Shown here one piece after another: positions 44,173 to 52,672 of a stretch of 64,000 nt of DNA. Position 1 is the stretch's first letter. Each line of letters begins with the position of its first letter. This DNA comes from Pirellulaceae bacterium (GTDB taxonomy: Bacteria; Planctomycetota; Planctomycetia; Pirellulales; Pirellulaceae), in NCBI GenBank assembly GCA_022448645.1, contig JAKVBZ010000005.1, forward strand, positions 66,685 through 130,684. The letters run 5' to 3'. The notes under the pieces were generated by a model that searched no databases, was not told where the DNA came from, and saw nothing but the letters and a program-made list of their open reading frames with translations. The translations under genes and the position numbers were made by a program.

Positions 44173-44796
44173 ATGACAACTACGGGAGAATTCGCCGTGA
44201 GATTCTTTGTAACCGCTTTGCTGGCCTGTTGCCTGCCACTTGTTTCTTCCGCATCCGTTCACGCCTTTGGTTTTCTGAACCGTGTCATCGGCTGCCCTGT
44301 GCAGGTTCATCCCTGCTGTTGCTCGGCCGGCACGGACCCTATCGACGAAACGGAGGCCAACCCTTCTGACGAGATAGCGAGAGAAAACGACTCCTCTGCA
44401 GTCCCAGAAACTCTGACCGAGGAGGCTACAGACGAAACTCCATCAGCTGATGTGGAAGAGGCTGCTGAACTGGCCGAAGCACCTGCTGAAGAAGAGACAG
44501 CTCCCTCAGAGGTTGACGAAGATGTTGCATCCCCATCCGATCTTAATACGGCTATCGAGGCCGAAGAGGATCCAGCCGAGGATGCCACGGCCACCAATGA
44601 AGAAGAAGCTGCCCCGGCGGCTGAGGAACCCGCAGCCCCCCCCGCAGAACCGGCTGCAGAGGCCGTCACGTCACCTGCACCTAACGAAGAAGAAACGCCA
44701 GCCGATGAGGAACAGGCTAGCGACGAAACCGCTGTGATACTCAAGGAAGAAGAATCTGACACGTCTATAACCGACGATGCTGCACCAGCAGGTTGA
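44173..44796 (+). CDS. Exported Glu/Ala-rich low-complexity protein
   Basis: 207 residues. Signal peptide FFVTALLACCLPLVSSASVHA. A Cys cluster (VQVHPCCCSAG) follows near 45, then 140 residues of Glu, Ala, Pro and Thr with no fold visible. Such acidic tails are common in planctomycetes. The last 32 bases overlap the convergent FG-GAP gene. No SD; a TTATAGT-type -10 lies about 24 bases upstream. Confidence 0.65.
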   Translation: MTTTGEFAVRFFVTALLACCLPLVSSASVHAFGFLNRVIGCPVQVHPCCCSAGTDPIDETEANPSDEIARENDSSAVPETLTEEATDETPSADVEEAAELAEAPAEEETAPSEVDEDVASPSDLNTAIEAEEDPAEDATATNEEEAAPAAEEPAAPPAEPAAEAVTSPAPNEEETPADEEQASDETAVILKEEESDTSITDDAAPAG

Positions 44797-45994
44797 CTCC
44801 CTTTTTGTTAGCAAGCACCACGTCTAACAAACCATCCCCCGTCACATCGTAGACTTGGAACTGGGTACCGATCCCCGTGTCGCGTCCCGCATCGATTTCA
44901 TGGACCGTAAATTTTGGCGGTTTGCCATGCTGTCGGGCGATTTCGATCCAAACCATGACGACGGGATCCTTGCCCCCCGGATCGCCACCGTTGTGTGCAA
45001 AAAATCGCTTGCCGGTCACCAAATCTGAGGTACCATCTCCATCGACATCTGCCAGGCAAAGTGCGTGTGTCTGTGAGAAAGACTCAGAAATCACGTGATA
45101 CTGAAACCGTGTGTGATCGCTTGACCCTAGATTCTCGAACCACCAAATACCGTATTGGTGGGCACAGCTCATCAAGATATCCTGATCGCCGTCTAGATCG
45201 AGGTCACAGACATGAATATCGCTAGCGGTTACCGGCTTGGTCTCACCGTCACGAACAAGCATCATCGGATGAAAGGTCCAAGTCCCGCGATCACGGTCCT
45301 GAGGAGCCTCGTACCAACCATGAGGAATGATGATGTCGTTGCGGCCATCGCGGTTAAGGTCTCCGACGCCCAATCCGTGATAGTATTTAAATGAACCGTT
45401 GGCATGCGGATCGCTCGAATCGCTTACCGGTACGAACTGCCAACGTTTCAGGGGCATGCCATGAGCTGGTAATGAACAAAATCCCATCTGTCCCGCCGAA
45501 CCGAGAACCAGGTCGGGAATACCATTCCCCGTCAAATCACGAAATTGCGGAGACTCATTCGAGGCGTCAAGACAAATCAAGTGTTCTTCCCAATGCTTCT
45601 CTTGTTGGCGTGGATTCTCGTACCAATGGCATGGCGCACCGGGAAAGCCAATCACCAAATAATCTTGCCAGCCATCACGATTGACGTCGTAGGTAAAGCT
45701 GGCAAAACACTGGCTGTAGCCCTTATCCGGCACGTAGTCGCCGACCTTCCGAATCTCGTGCAAGGTCCAATCGGGTGCCTGGTACCAGACATCACCAGCC
45801 AAGATGTCCACAGCACCGTCCCGATCTACATCCGCTGCGGCCACGCCTTCGGCGCGAAACTTTGCATCCAATTCAACACGTTTCCATGAGATCGTTTGGC
45901 CCGTAGCCGACGACCCCACGACACCGATGCAAACGAGCACCAAATACCAGTAACTCAGGTGTTTGCTTACCAGACGAATCGCCACGAATCCCAT
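44765..45994 (-). CDS. Secreted FG-GAP/VCBS repeat protein
   Basis: 409 residues from the proposed ATG 45994, which gives a clean signal peptide (YWYLVLVCIGVVGSSATGQ); a longer start at 46123 has no SD either. Seven or so FG-GAP-like units with calcium-binding D-x-D-x-D-G motifs: ADVDRDGAVDIL, DVNRDGWQDYLV, DLNRDGRNDIII, DLDLDGDQDILM, DVDGDGTSDLV, DVTGDGLLDVVL. A beta-propeller surface protein, ligand unknown. Confidence 0.88.
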   Translation of the reverse strand: MGFVAIRLVSKHLSYWYLVLVCIGVVGSSATGQTISWKRVELDAKFRAEGVAAADVDRDGAVDILAGDVWYQAPDWTLHEIRKVGDYVPDKGYSQCFASFTYDVNRDGWQDYLVIGFPGAPCHWYENPRQQEKHWEEHLICLDASNESPQFRDLTGNGIPDLVLGSAGQMGFCSLPAHGMPLKRWQFVPVSDSSDPHANGSFKYYHGLGVGDLNRDGRNDIIIPHGWYEAPQDRDRGTWTFHPMMLVRDGETKPVTASDIHVCDLDLDGDQDILMSCAHQYGIWWFENLGSSDHTRFQYHVISESFSQTHALCLADVDGDGTSDLVTGKRFFAHNGGDPGGKDPVVMVWIEIARQHGKPPKFTVHEIDAGRDTGIGTQFQVYDVTGDGLLDVVLANKKGVNLLVQHRRL

Positions 45995-46229
45995 AGAAGA
46001 TACTCCCACTATCCAGGCAAATACTCTGTTTTGGCTCCGTTCATTTACCGCCCAGCTGCAGGCTGGGCGATAAACAAAACTGTAAAAATGGCCCCGGCCA
46101 TCGTTCGTCGACAAATGATACATTCATATGAATTGTACATTGAATGAAAGATCGTGTCGGCACTATAGTGTTGCTTCAGCCTACCCATTACACTGAACAC
46201 AAACCAAGTGCATCAACGTTCTGTGGACC

Positions 46230-46853
46230 ATGGCTACCCAAAACTTGAAAAGATTAGGCATATTTGGCGGCACCTTTGATCCCATCCACTTTGGACATTT
46301 GTTGCTGGCCGAATTCTGCCGCGAGCAACGCCAATTGGACCAAGTTTGGTTCTTGCCCGCAGATGTGCCTCCTCACAAACAAGATCGACAGCTGGCAACG
46401 ACAAACCAACGACTGCAAATGCTGCAATTAGCGCTCGGAGGTCATACATCGTTTCAGGTTTGCACCATGGAGCTGGAGCGGGGTGGAGTCAGTTACACTC
46501 GCGACACGCTGGAATCCATTCACAAGCAGCTTCCCCAAACGGAACTGTACCTGCTGCTGGGTGGCGACTCGCTGCACGACCTGCCAAACTGGCGCGATCC
46601 AGATCGCATTTGTCAGTTGGCCATGCTTACCATCGTACAACGTCCCGACTTTCCAGCCCCGGACTTTACGATTTTGGAACACCTGGTACCCGCAGAACGA
46701 TTGGAACAATTTAGCAATGCGGTTGTACAGATGCCTCAGTTGCAGCTGAGCAGCTCCGAAATCCGACGGCGAGTACAAGCAGAAGACAGTGTCCGCTACC
46801 AAACACCTCGCGCTGTCGAGAAATACATTGAGACACAAGCGCTGTACAAGTAA
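46230..46853 (+). CDS. nadD: Nicotinate-nucleotide adenylyltransferase
   Basis: 207 residues, standard length. GIFGGTFDPIHFGHL holds the nucleotidyltransferase H-x-x-H-type site; FLPADVPPHKQ, LGGDSLHDLPNW and SSSEIRRRV are family marks. It makes deamido-NAD from nicotinate mononucleotide in NAD synthesis. No SD. Stands alone between FG-GAP and a small unknown gene. Confidence 0.96.
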   Translation: MATQNLKRLGIFGGTFDPIHFGHLLLAEFCREQRQLDQVWFLPADVPPHKQDRQLATTNQRLQMLQLALGGHTSFQVCTMELERGGVSYTRDTLESIHKQLPQTELYLLLGGDSLHDLPNWRDPDRICQLAMLTIVQRPDFPAPDFTILEHLVPAERLEQFSNAVVQMPQLQLSSSEIRRRVQAEDSVRYQTPRAVEKYIETQALYK

Positions 46854-46971
46854 CAACCGAACTTGTCGGCTCAAGGACAGCCACCCACGAGTGAGCTGTC
46901 ATGAAGAACGTGTGGTCCTTTGATTTTCAGCATGAGCCAATAGCTCACAAGAATACAAAGTTGAAACACCA

Positions 46972-47232
46972 TTAAGCCGCTCGACGATTGTCGAAAAGCG
47001 ATTGCACTTCCTCCGGAAGACCTATCTCGGCCAACCCCGGCTCTCCGTAAATCGCTTCGACTACTTGGTCCAACTGTTCGGCGGGCGACTGAGCCAAATC
47101 GACAAAGATCCACCGCTTCCCACCAATCTCGCAGGCACCGCCACCACTACTGTCGAGCCATTCATGTCGGATTCCATATCCAACCTGCCTCGCCAACTCT
47201 AAGCATCTTTCAAGTTGTTCGACTACTTTCAT
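46972..47232 (-). CDS. Small cytoplasmic protein, planctomycete type, unknown function
   Basis: 86 residues from ATG 47232 or up to 109 from 47301 or 47262. The core ACEIGGKRWIFVDLAQSPAEQLDQV has a compact alpha/beta look and no signal peptide. I believe it is a conserved planctomycete protein, but I cannot name it. Codon pattern is clean. Confidence 0.6.
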   Translation of the reverse strand: MKVVEQLERCLELARQVGYGIRHEWLDSSGGGACEIGGKRWIFVDLAQSPAEQLDQVVEAIYGEPGLAEIGLPEEVQSLFDNRRAA

Positions 47233-47301
47233 GCTTGCGAACTCCGTTTCGTCTTCATCCATGCGATCAATTCTGGGCCGAACGCTGTCAGATGCCAGCA
47301 A

Positions 47302-47631
47302 TCATTCATGGATCCATGCAACGTTCGGCAGCGGTTCGCCTCATCCCATCGTGGGACCGAACTGCCAGTAAACTCAACGGAAGTTCCGTACTTCGCCGAA
47401 ACTTGTCCACCGCTGACAGTAGACCGCGAATTATAAAGCCTTATCGTGTAGTGACCGATACCGGTTCGACGATACAAAAAAGACCTTTAAACTATTGCGA
47501 GAAAATAAGTTAAGACGTTTACTTCAGGTAAGACAGAAGAATCAAACTAATACGGCAAAACGGAAAAAATAGACGTACGCACGGTGTCTTTTCCGAATGG
47601 CCAATTTGAATCGGGTGCGGTTCTGGAGGAA
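47302..47631. other. Spacer with no visible gene
   Basis: About 330 bases between the small minus-strand gene and the kinase. The last 150 are AT-rich and probably hold the kinase promoter. I found no hairpin or RNA gene. A GTG at 47584 in frame with the kinase is a possible earlier start. Confidence 0.5.
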
Positions 47632-48495
47632 ATGATGGCAGCCAATACTAGCGAAAAGCGAATGCTCTCAGACCCGCATGCACTGCAACGGGAAAACGAA
47701 TTACTGCGAGCTCAACTTCGCGAAGCCCAAAAACTGACTGCCTTAGGTGAGTTGTTGGGTACGACGACACATGAGTTCAACAACGTGCTGATGTCCGTGA
47801 TCAACTATGCCAAGATGGGAATCCGACATCGGGACGATGAAACCCGTGACCGAGCGCTGTCAAAGATCCTTTCCGCAGGTGAACGGGCGGCCAAAATCTC
47901 CAACAGTATTTTGGGAATGGCGCGCAATCGGTCCACAAAAATCGAAGCAACCCCCTTACCTCAACTGGTCGATGACACACTCGTTTTGTTGGAACGCGAG
48001 CTACGAAAATATCGCATTTCGCTGACGACTCACTACGACGAACAGGTTCCAGAAGCATTGATCAACGGGAATCAGATTCAACAAATCCTGTTGAACCTAG
48101 TGACCAACGCAAGGCAAGCCATGCAACAGGGAGGCATGCTGACGATCACAGTGAGCCATGACCGCGATCACCACACGGTCGATCTAATGATCCGTGACAC
48201 TGGGAGTGGCATTCCATCCGATCAACTGCCTCGTATCTTTGACCGGTTTTACACCACAAAATCTGGCCCGGATGAAAGTGGCAAAGGTGGAACTGGCTTA
48301 GGTCTTTCGGCCTGCCGAGATATCATTGAAGCTCATCGAGGTCGCGTCCGTGTAGAGAGCACGCCTGGAAAAGGCACGGCTTTTACGATCAAGTTGCCCG
48401 CCGCGAACTCACAAGCATCTCCTGCGACCGGCTCGATAACAAATATCGTTGCCAGCGCCACCCCCACATCGGGCCCAACGAGCCGTGTCGACTAG
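47632..48495 (+). CDS. NtrB-like histidine kinase without sensor domain
   Basis: 287 residues from ATG 47632/47635 with GGAGG just before; a GTG start at 47584 is the alternative. A short coiled coil (LQRENELLRAQLREAQ) leads into the dimerisation/phosphoacceptor helix LGTTTHEFNNVLMSV (His about 46). The ATPase has LLNLVTNARQAM (N box), RDTGSGIP (G1), FDRFYTTK (F box) and GTGLGLSACR (G2). No PAS, GAF or membrane part, so it must receive its signal through a partner. No response regulator is adjacent. Confidence 0.92.
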   Translation: MMAANTSEKRMLSDPHALQRENELLRAQLREAQKLTALGELLGTTTHEFNNVLMSVINYAKMGIRHRDDETRDRALSKILSAGERAAKISNSILGMARNRSTKIEATPLPQLVDDTLVLLERELRKYRISLTTHYDEQVPEALINGNQIQQILLNLVTNARQAMQQGGMLTITVSHDRDHHTVDLMIRDTGSGIPSDQLPRIFDRFYTTKSGPDESGKGGTGLGLSACRDIIEAHRGRVRVESTPGKGTAFTIKLPAANSQASPATGSITNIVASATPTSGPTSRVD

Positions 48496-48729
48496 TCGGG
48501 TTTCCCTTTGTGGTCAAAGCTGACCTGAGCAACTCATACGTCACTGACTGCTTACGCTGCCACCCAGAGCCAAACGGGATAGGACCAGAGAGCCACAAGC
48601 CCAATGCCTCTCACTCGGAACTACAAACGCTAGCCACTGGGCCTCGTTTTCTTACCCTCTACCCGAGATTAGCAGTCACGGTTCAAGCTTGTGGTAGAGA
48701 TTGCGTGAGTAACAAGGGACGCGAATACG

Positions 48730-49740
48730 TCAGCGTCCGAAGAAGTCGCGAATGCGCCGCGATCGACGGCGGGCGGCGCGAGAAGGGGAGGGCGTGGGAG
48801 GCTGTGCGTCGCTTGCTCCAGACTGTGGTGGGAAAACCAGCTGGCCCTGGCGTGGCGTCGCTGCGACCGCACGGGCCGGTAAGGACGGCAAACGCAATTG
48901 TGGTGAGGCCAAATCGGCAAGCGGATAGTCACCCGTTTGAGGCATTTGCCAGAGCTGCCAGTGCTGGTGATCCAGCATATTGATCTCGTATCGATCGACC
49001 TGCAATACGAACGACATTCCCGTCGGCGGCAAACGAACTTCGACTTGATGCGCCAACGTGACACCTGTTTGCGGATCGCGACGGTGTTCGGCAGACAAGG
49101 CAGATGCAAGCAATTGCTGCTGCGCATCGTAAAGGTGTTGCTCCAATACCCAACCTTGCGTGTCATCCAAAATGAGGACACGCGTCAAAGGTCCTTCCGG
49201 TGTAGGAATCAAAGAACGCAGCTCCAACCTACCGGGACCCGCTGGTACAGGTCCACGATGCTGTCCTACCGGATCCAGTTTCACAATTCCCAGGGCAGAG
49301 ATCAGCCAATCCGGCGAGACTGGCAGCACTTGGCGCGCCGCACTCGTATAAAACTGGTCGTGACGACAGAAATAGACGGTGGGTGGATTATCCTGGCGGG
49401 TCCACATCCAAAACATATCATCGTTACTGCCCAGGTCCAATACGTTTCCGAGCAACGATGCGTCCGCCTTGAGACGGAGCCGTCGAGGTTGTTGGACGGA
49501 CAATTCTGCCCGCAATGATCGGGTTCCCGACACAGACAGACTTGCTCCACGTGTCTGCAATGACAGCACGCCCGCACTGTTGCCATTCACCTGACGCATG
49601 ACGTCCGCCGTGGTAGGTGGCCCGGTAAATGCCGGCTGCAATGGCGCCCTGAGTTCCTTACGGCGCGGACAACTGGCGCCACTCGCCACGAAGAGTGCCA
49701 ACACGGTCAGCATCCATAACCATTTGGCATGTGTTAACAC
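48730..49740 (-). CDS. Lipoprotein of unknown function, DUF4292/LolA-like in outline
   Basis: 336 residues. GTG start at 49740 with AAGGAAG upstream. Lipobox LFVASGASC with Cys at about 24. The middle resembles LolA/LolB-type half-barrels: LSLQTRGASLSVSG, RLRLKADASLLGN, MFWMWTRQDNPPTVYF. The C-terminus is Arg-rich (RAARRRSRRIRDFFGR). Perhaps an outer-membrane lipid or lipoprotein handling protein; unproven. Confidence 0.7.
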   Translation of the reverse strand: MLTHAKWLWMLTVLALFVASGASCPRRKELRAPLQPAFTGPPTTADVMRQVNGNSAGVLSLQTRGASLSVSGTRSLRAELSVQQPRRLRLKADASLLGNVLDLGSNDDMFWMWTRQDNPPTVYFCRHDQFYTSAARQVLPVSPDWLISALGIVKLDPVGQHRGPVPAGPGRLELRSLIPTPEGPLTRVLILDDTQGWVLEQHLYDAQQQLLASALSAEHRRDPQTGVTLAHQVEVRLPPTGMSFVLQVDRYEINMLDHQHWQLWQMPQTGDYPLADLASPQLRLPSLPARAVAATPRQGQLVFPPQSGASDAQPPTPSPSRAARRRSRRIRDFFGR

Positions 49741-49793
49741 AACAGCTTCCTTGCTGTTAGGCCGTTCCGCTCACGGGGATCATTCTGTGAAGG

Positions 49794-50279
49794 TTAGGCT
49801 GCGCTGCCGAACAGCAGCCGCGCCAAAGCTTCCTGAACTTCATGGATGCGTTGGGGCCCCGGTTCAACAACCGGAACACGAAATTCGGCTTCCTTGCGCG
49901 GACAAAAGACAACAAGTTCTTCGCTCCCATCCGCACATTGTTCTGTATCATCCAGCCGCAGAATTCGGCGGCGGATCATCAGCAACGACAAAATGTAGCG
50001 CACATCACGCTGCTCAGGCTGGCCTTCCAGTCGCTCGAAAAAATGCAGCATGACATCATTCGGAGCCCAGTGCATCTTGTTCAATTCTGGGTCGGGCATC
50101 TGTGACTTCCACCAACCAAGCGCCTTCTCCGACGGACCGTTCCAAGCAGACTCGCAATAATCAACGCGTTTCACCTCGGCACCTTTTACCAAAAGCACTG
50201 AGTAAAAAGTTTCGCCTGGTGCCAGTTCACGGTCCGATTCGGCACACCGGCGCGTACAGCGTTGAATTTCAAAGTCCAT
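49794..50279 (-). CDS. Cytoplasmic protein of unknown function, planctomycete type
   Basis: 161 residues from ATG 50279 (MDFEIQRCTRRC); a longer start at 50348 would overlap the next gene. CTRRCAESDRELAPGETFYS, RVDYCESAW and FFERLEGQPEQRDVRYIL are its clearer blocks. I recall such proteins as conserved in planctomycetes but cannot give a function. Next upstream on the strand is the CPKC protein, 65 bases away, so the two are likely cotranscribed. Confidence 0.75.
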   Translation of the reverse strand: MDFEIQRCTRRCAESDRELAPGETFYSVLLVKGAEVKRVDYCESAWNGPSEKALGWWKSQMPDPELNKMHWAPNDVMLHFFERLEGQPEQRDVRYILSLLMIRRRILRLDDTEQCADGSEELVVFCPRKEAEFRVPVVEPGPQRIHEVQEALARLLFGSAA

Positions 50280-50344
50280 GATGCCCAAATCTATGCTTTG
50301 ACCATACCACAGGAGGCGAATCGTAGTGCAAAGTCGATTATAGC

Positions 50345-50632
50345 TCAATATACGGTAAAGAAGCGGGCATCCGTGCCATCAGACCCAATGTGCATGCAAA
50401 TGGGACGCCTGCATTTGGGACAATGGCCTTCGTAAGCCGTCTCCTCACGATTTACATAGACACGCGAATAGACGCCACAGCAGGCAAAATGAACCCCGAG
50501 AAAACTTACATTCGTTCGGCGAGCTGGCGATTCGGCAAATCCTCCCTCATCCCGCGGGTCACTGGTCAAATTTAGTCGATTGCCGAGCATTTGGCCAAAG
50601 TCGCTTCCCAAATCGGTACAGGTAACACCCAT
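50345..50632 (-). CDS. Small Cys-rich zinc-ribbon-like protein
   Basis: 95 residues. HFACCGVYSRVYVN with paired Cys and GHCPKCRRPIC with C-x-x-C make a probable zinc knuckle. It ends with IGSDGTDARFF. No signal peptide. Role unknown; nucleic-acid or protein binding is a guess. The true start could be a few codons later. Confidence 0.75.
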   Translation of the reverse strand: MGVTCTDLGSDFGQMLGNRLNLTSDPRDEGGFAESPARRTNVSFLGVHFACCGVYSRVYVNREETAYEGHCPKCRRPICMHIGSDGTDARFFTVY

Positions 50633-50790
50633 TCATCACGACGAAACCGACAAGCCTCAGACACACAGTCATTCGGTTCCTCCATCAACATCGGCTGTTT
50701 ATATCTGACAGCTTGAAAGGCTAGCACATGGACAAGCTGTGAATCGGCGCCTAGACTGTACGGTTTACAAAGAAACAGCGTGCCTCACGG

Positions 50791-51939
50791 ATGCCAATCA
50801 TGCCCTCAACACCACCGACACTAGATTCCATTACCAAAAAAGTCGAAGCGGGTGAACGTCTGGATTTCGCGGACGGCTTGCGAATGTACGATCCCGACAT
50901 ACCGCTACAAGAATTAGGGCATTTAGCGAATCTAGTCAGGGAACGAAAGCACGGGCATCATACGTATTACAATTTAAACACGCATCTAAACGCAACCAAC
51001 ATCTGCGTCTATCGCTGCACATTTTGTGCTTTTCGGTCTGATTTGCGGGCCCCCAAAGGCTATGTGATGGATGACGAGCAAATCTTGGCCCGAGGCCAAG
51101 AGGCTATCGACAATGGTTGCACGGAAATGCACATCGTGGGGGGACTGCATCATCAGGAACAGTACGATTGGTATGTCAATGTCCTACGAATTTTGCATGG
51201 GGCATATCCTCGCTTGCACCTGAAGGCTTGGACTGCAGTGGAAATTAACTGGTTTCAATTTCTGACGAAGAAATCAGTACGAGAGATTCTCGAAGAGCAA
51301 CGTGACGCCGGCCTGGGTAGTATGCCTGGCGGCGGGGCAGAGATTTTTCACCCAGAAGTTCGTAATCAAATCTGCGAACATAAAGCAGACTCGCGAAGCT
51401 GGTTTGAAATCCATCGCACGGCCCACGAAATGGGAATTCCAACGAATTGTACGATGCTATACGGTCATATCGAAAAACCGTTTCATCGCATCGATCATCT
51501 TGTGCGTTTGCGAGAATTGCAGGACGAAACGGCCGGCTTTCAAACGTTTATTCCGTTAGCATTTCACCCTGAAAACACCGGGTTGTCTCACCTGAAGAAG
51601 CCATCTGCGCTCGAAGACTTGCGCACATTGGCCATTTCACGACTAATGCTGGACAACATTCCTCACATGAAAGCATATTGGATCATGCTTGGAGTTGGCA
51701 CGGCCCAAACGGCTTTGGCCTACGGCGCCGACGACTTGGATGGAACGGTTCGGCACGAACTGATTTATCACGACGCAGGAGCCACGACACCAGAAATTCT
51801 CTCTGTCGCTGACATTTGCCGGCTCATCACCGAAGCAGGTCGTCAACCGATCGAACGCGATACACTCTATCGCCAAGTGGTACGTGACCCGCAAGACCTC
51901 CGCTGCTGGAACATCGGTGAACCGGTGCTAACATCTTAA
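50791..51939 (+). CDS. mqnE: Aminodeoxyfutalosine synthase (radical SAM)
   Basis: 382 residues. The radical-SAM cluster motif CVYRCTFCAF (C-x3-C-x2-C) lies at about 72-80; MHIVGGLHH, LKAWTAVEI, GSMPGGGAEIF and AYWIMLGVG are family-typical. MqnE joins 3-(1-carboxyvinyloxy)benzoate with SAM-derived adenosyl in the futalosine menaquinone pathway. An ATG three codons downstream (50800) is possible. Other mqn genes are not in the window. Confidence 0.92.
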   Translation: MPIMPSTPPTLDSITKKVEAGERLDFADGLRMYDPDIPLQELGHLANLVRERKHGHHTYYNLNTHLNATNICVYRCTFCAFRSDLRAPKGYVMDDEQILARGQEAIDNGCTEMHIVGGLHHQEQYDWYVNVLRILHGAYPRLHLKAWTAVEINWFQFLTKKSVREILEEQRDAGLGSMPGGGAEIFHPEVRNQICEHKADSRSWFEIHRTAHEMGIPTNCTMLYGHIEKPFHRIDHLVRLRELQDETAGFQTFIPLAFHPENTGLSHLKKPSALEDLRTLAISRLMLDNIPHMKAYWIMLGVGTAQTALAYGADDLDGTVRHELIYHDAGATTPEILSVADICRLITEAGRQPIERDTLYRQVVRDPQDLRCWNIGEPVLTS

Positions 51940-52176
51940 GACGTTCGCTATCTTGCCAGCGAATTCGCCATCACTGACTTCTTTGAATCTGCCGGCACCT
52001 CTGCAGGGCGAAAAATAGCGCAGGGTTCGAAAACTGAACTGGACGCCGGTGAGTCGATCTGCCAAACTCCCGCTCCCTTTTTTCCGGACTTGGCTGGACA
52101 CGCTTTCTGCCTGCCCACCAAGCCTAAAATTCACTTCGCAATTGCTTCAACGAACACTTTAGTAGGAGGCGTACTC

Positions 52177-52590
52177 ATGCATCGCGCGCTTCAATTGTTT
52201 TGTCTTATCGTCGCAATGATGGTCCCACAATTGGCATGGGGCCAGCAGAAAGACTCTTTCTGGAAGCTACCTAAGCTGAACCCTTTTAAGAAAGAAAAGC
52301 GTTCCCCACCGTCATTTCCTTGGGGCAACACCAAAAACAAACCTTCGATGAGCCAACGAATCACAAAGCGTCCCAAAAAGATCTTTTCCAAAACCAAGGA
52401 CATGGTGACGCCGTGGAAGTCAGACAGAAAAAGTAGTCCCCGACTTCGCTCCAATCGAGACACTCGACTGGGACTGCGCTCGAATGCTGATCGCTGGAAA
52501 CCGTTATCGCGTTGGCGAGACGGTAGTTCCGACGTCAATAACCCGACAACGCCACAAGATTTCATCGCGTCACGCCGGCTCACACCTTAG
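52177..52590 (+). CDS. Small exported basic protein of unknown function
   Basis: 137 residues from ATG 52177, clear because TAGGAGG stands upstream. Signal peptide LFCLIVAMMVPQLAWG. The mature part is rich in Lys, Arg, Ser and Pro (FWKLPKLNPFKKEKRSPP) with no visible fold. Possibly a cell-wall or DNA-binding type of exported protein. Precedes selB by 82 bases. Confidence 0.7.
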   Translation: MHRALQLFCLIVAMMVPQLAWGQQKDSFWKLPKLNPFKKEKRSPPSFPWGNTKNKPSMSQRITKRPKKIFSKTKDMVTPWKSDRKSSPRLRSNRDTRLGLRSNADRWKPLSRWRDGSSDVNNPTTPQDFIASRRLTP

Positions 52591-52672
52591 CGTCATGTCC
52601 GTCCGAAACGTTTGCCGTGCCAGTCGTTCCCCCTGGTGTTTATTGAGATCGTTGTCCGTACAATAAGTACCT

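Noticed and set aside
44307..44762. Serine-rich open frame on the minus strand within the acidic protein gene
   Set aside because: Antisense of Glu/Ala/Thr codons gives Ser-rich sequence; the plus-strand frame has a signal peptide and continues beyond.
52591..52672. tRNA-Sec gene before selB
   Set aside because: No acceptor-stem, T-loop or long variable arm pattern; also absent from 54593-54706.
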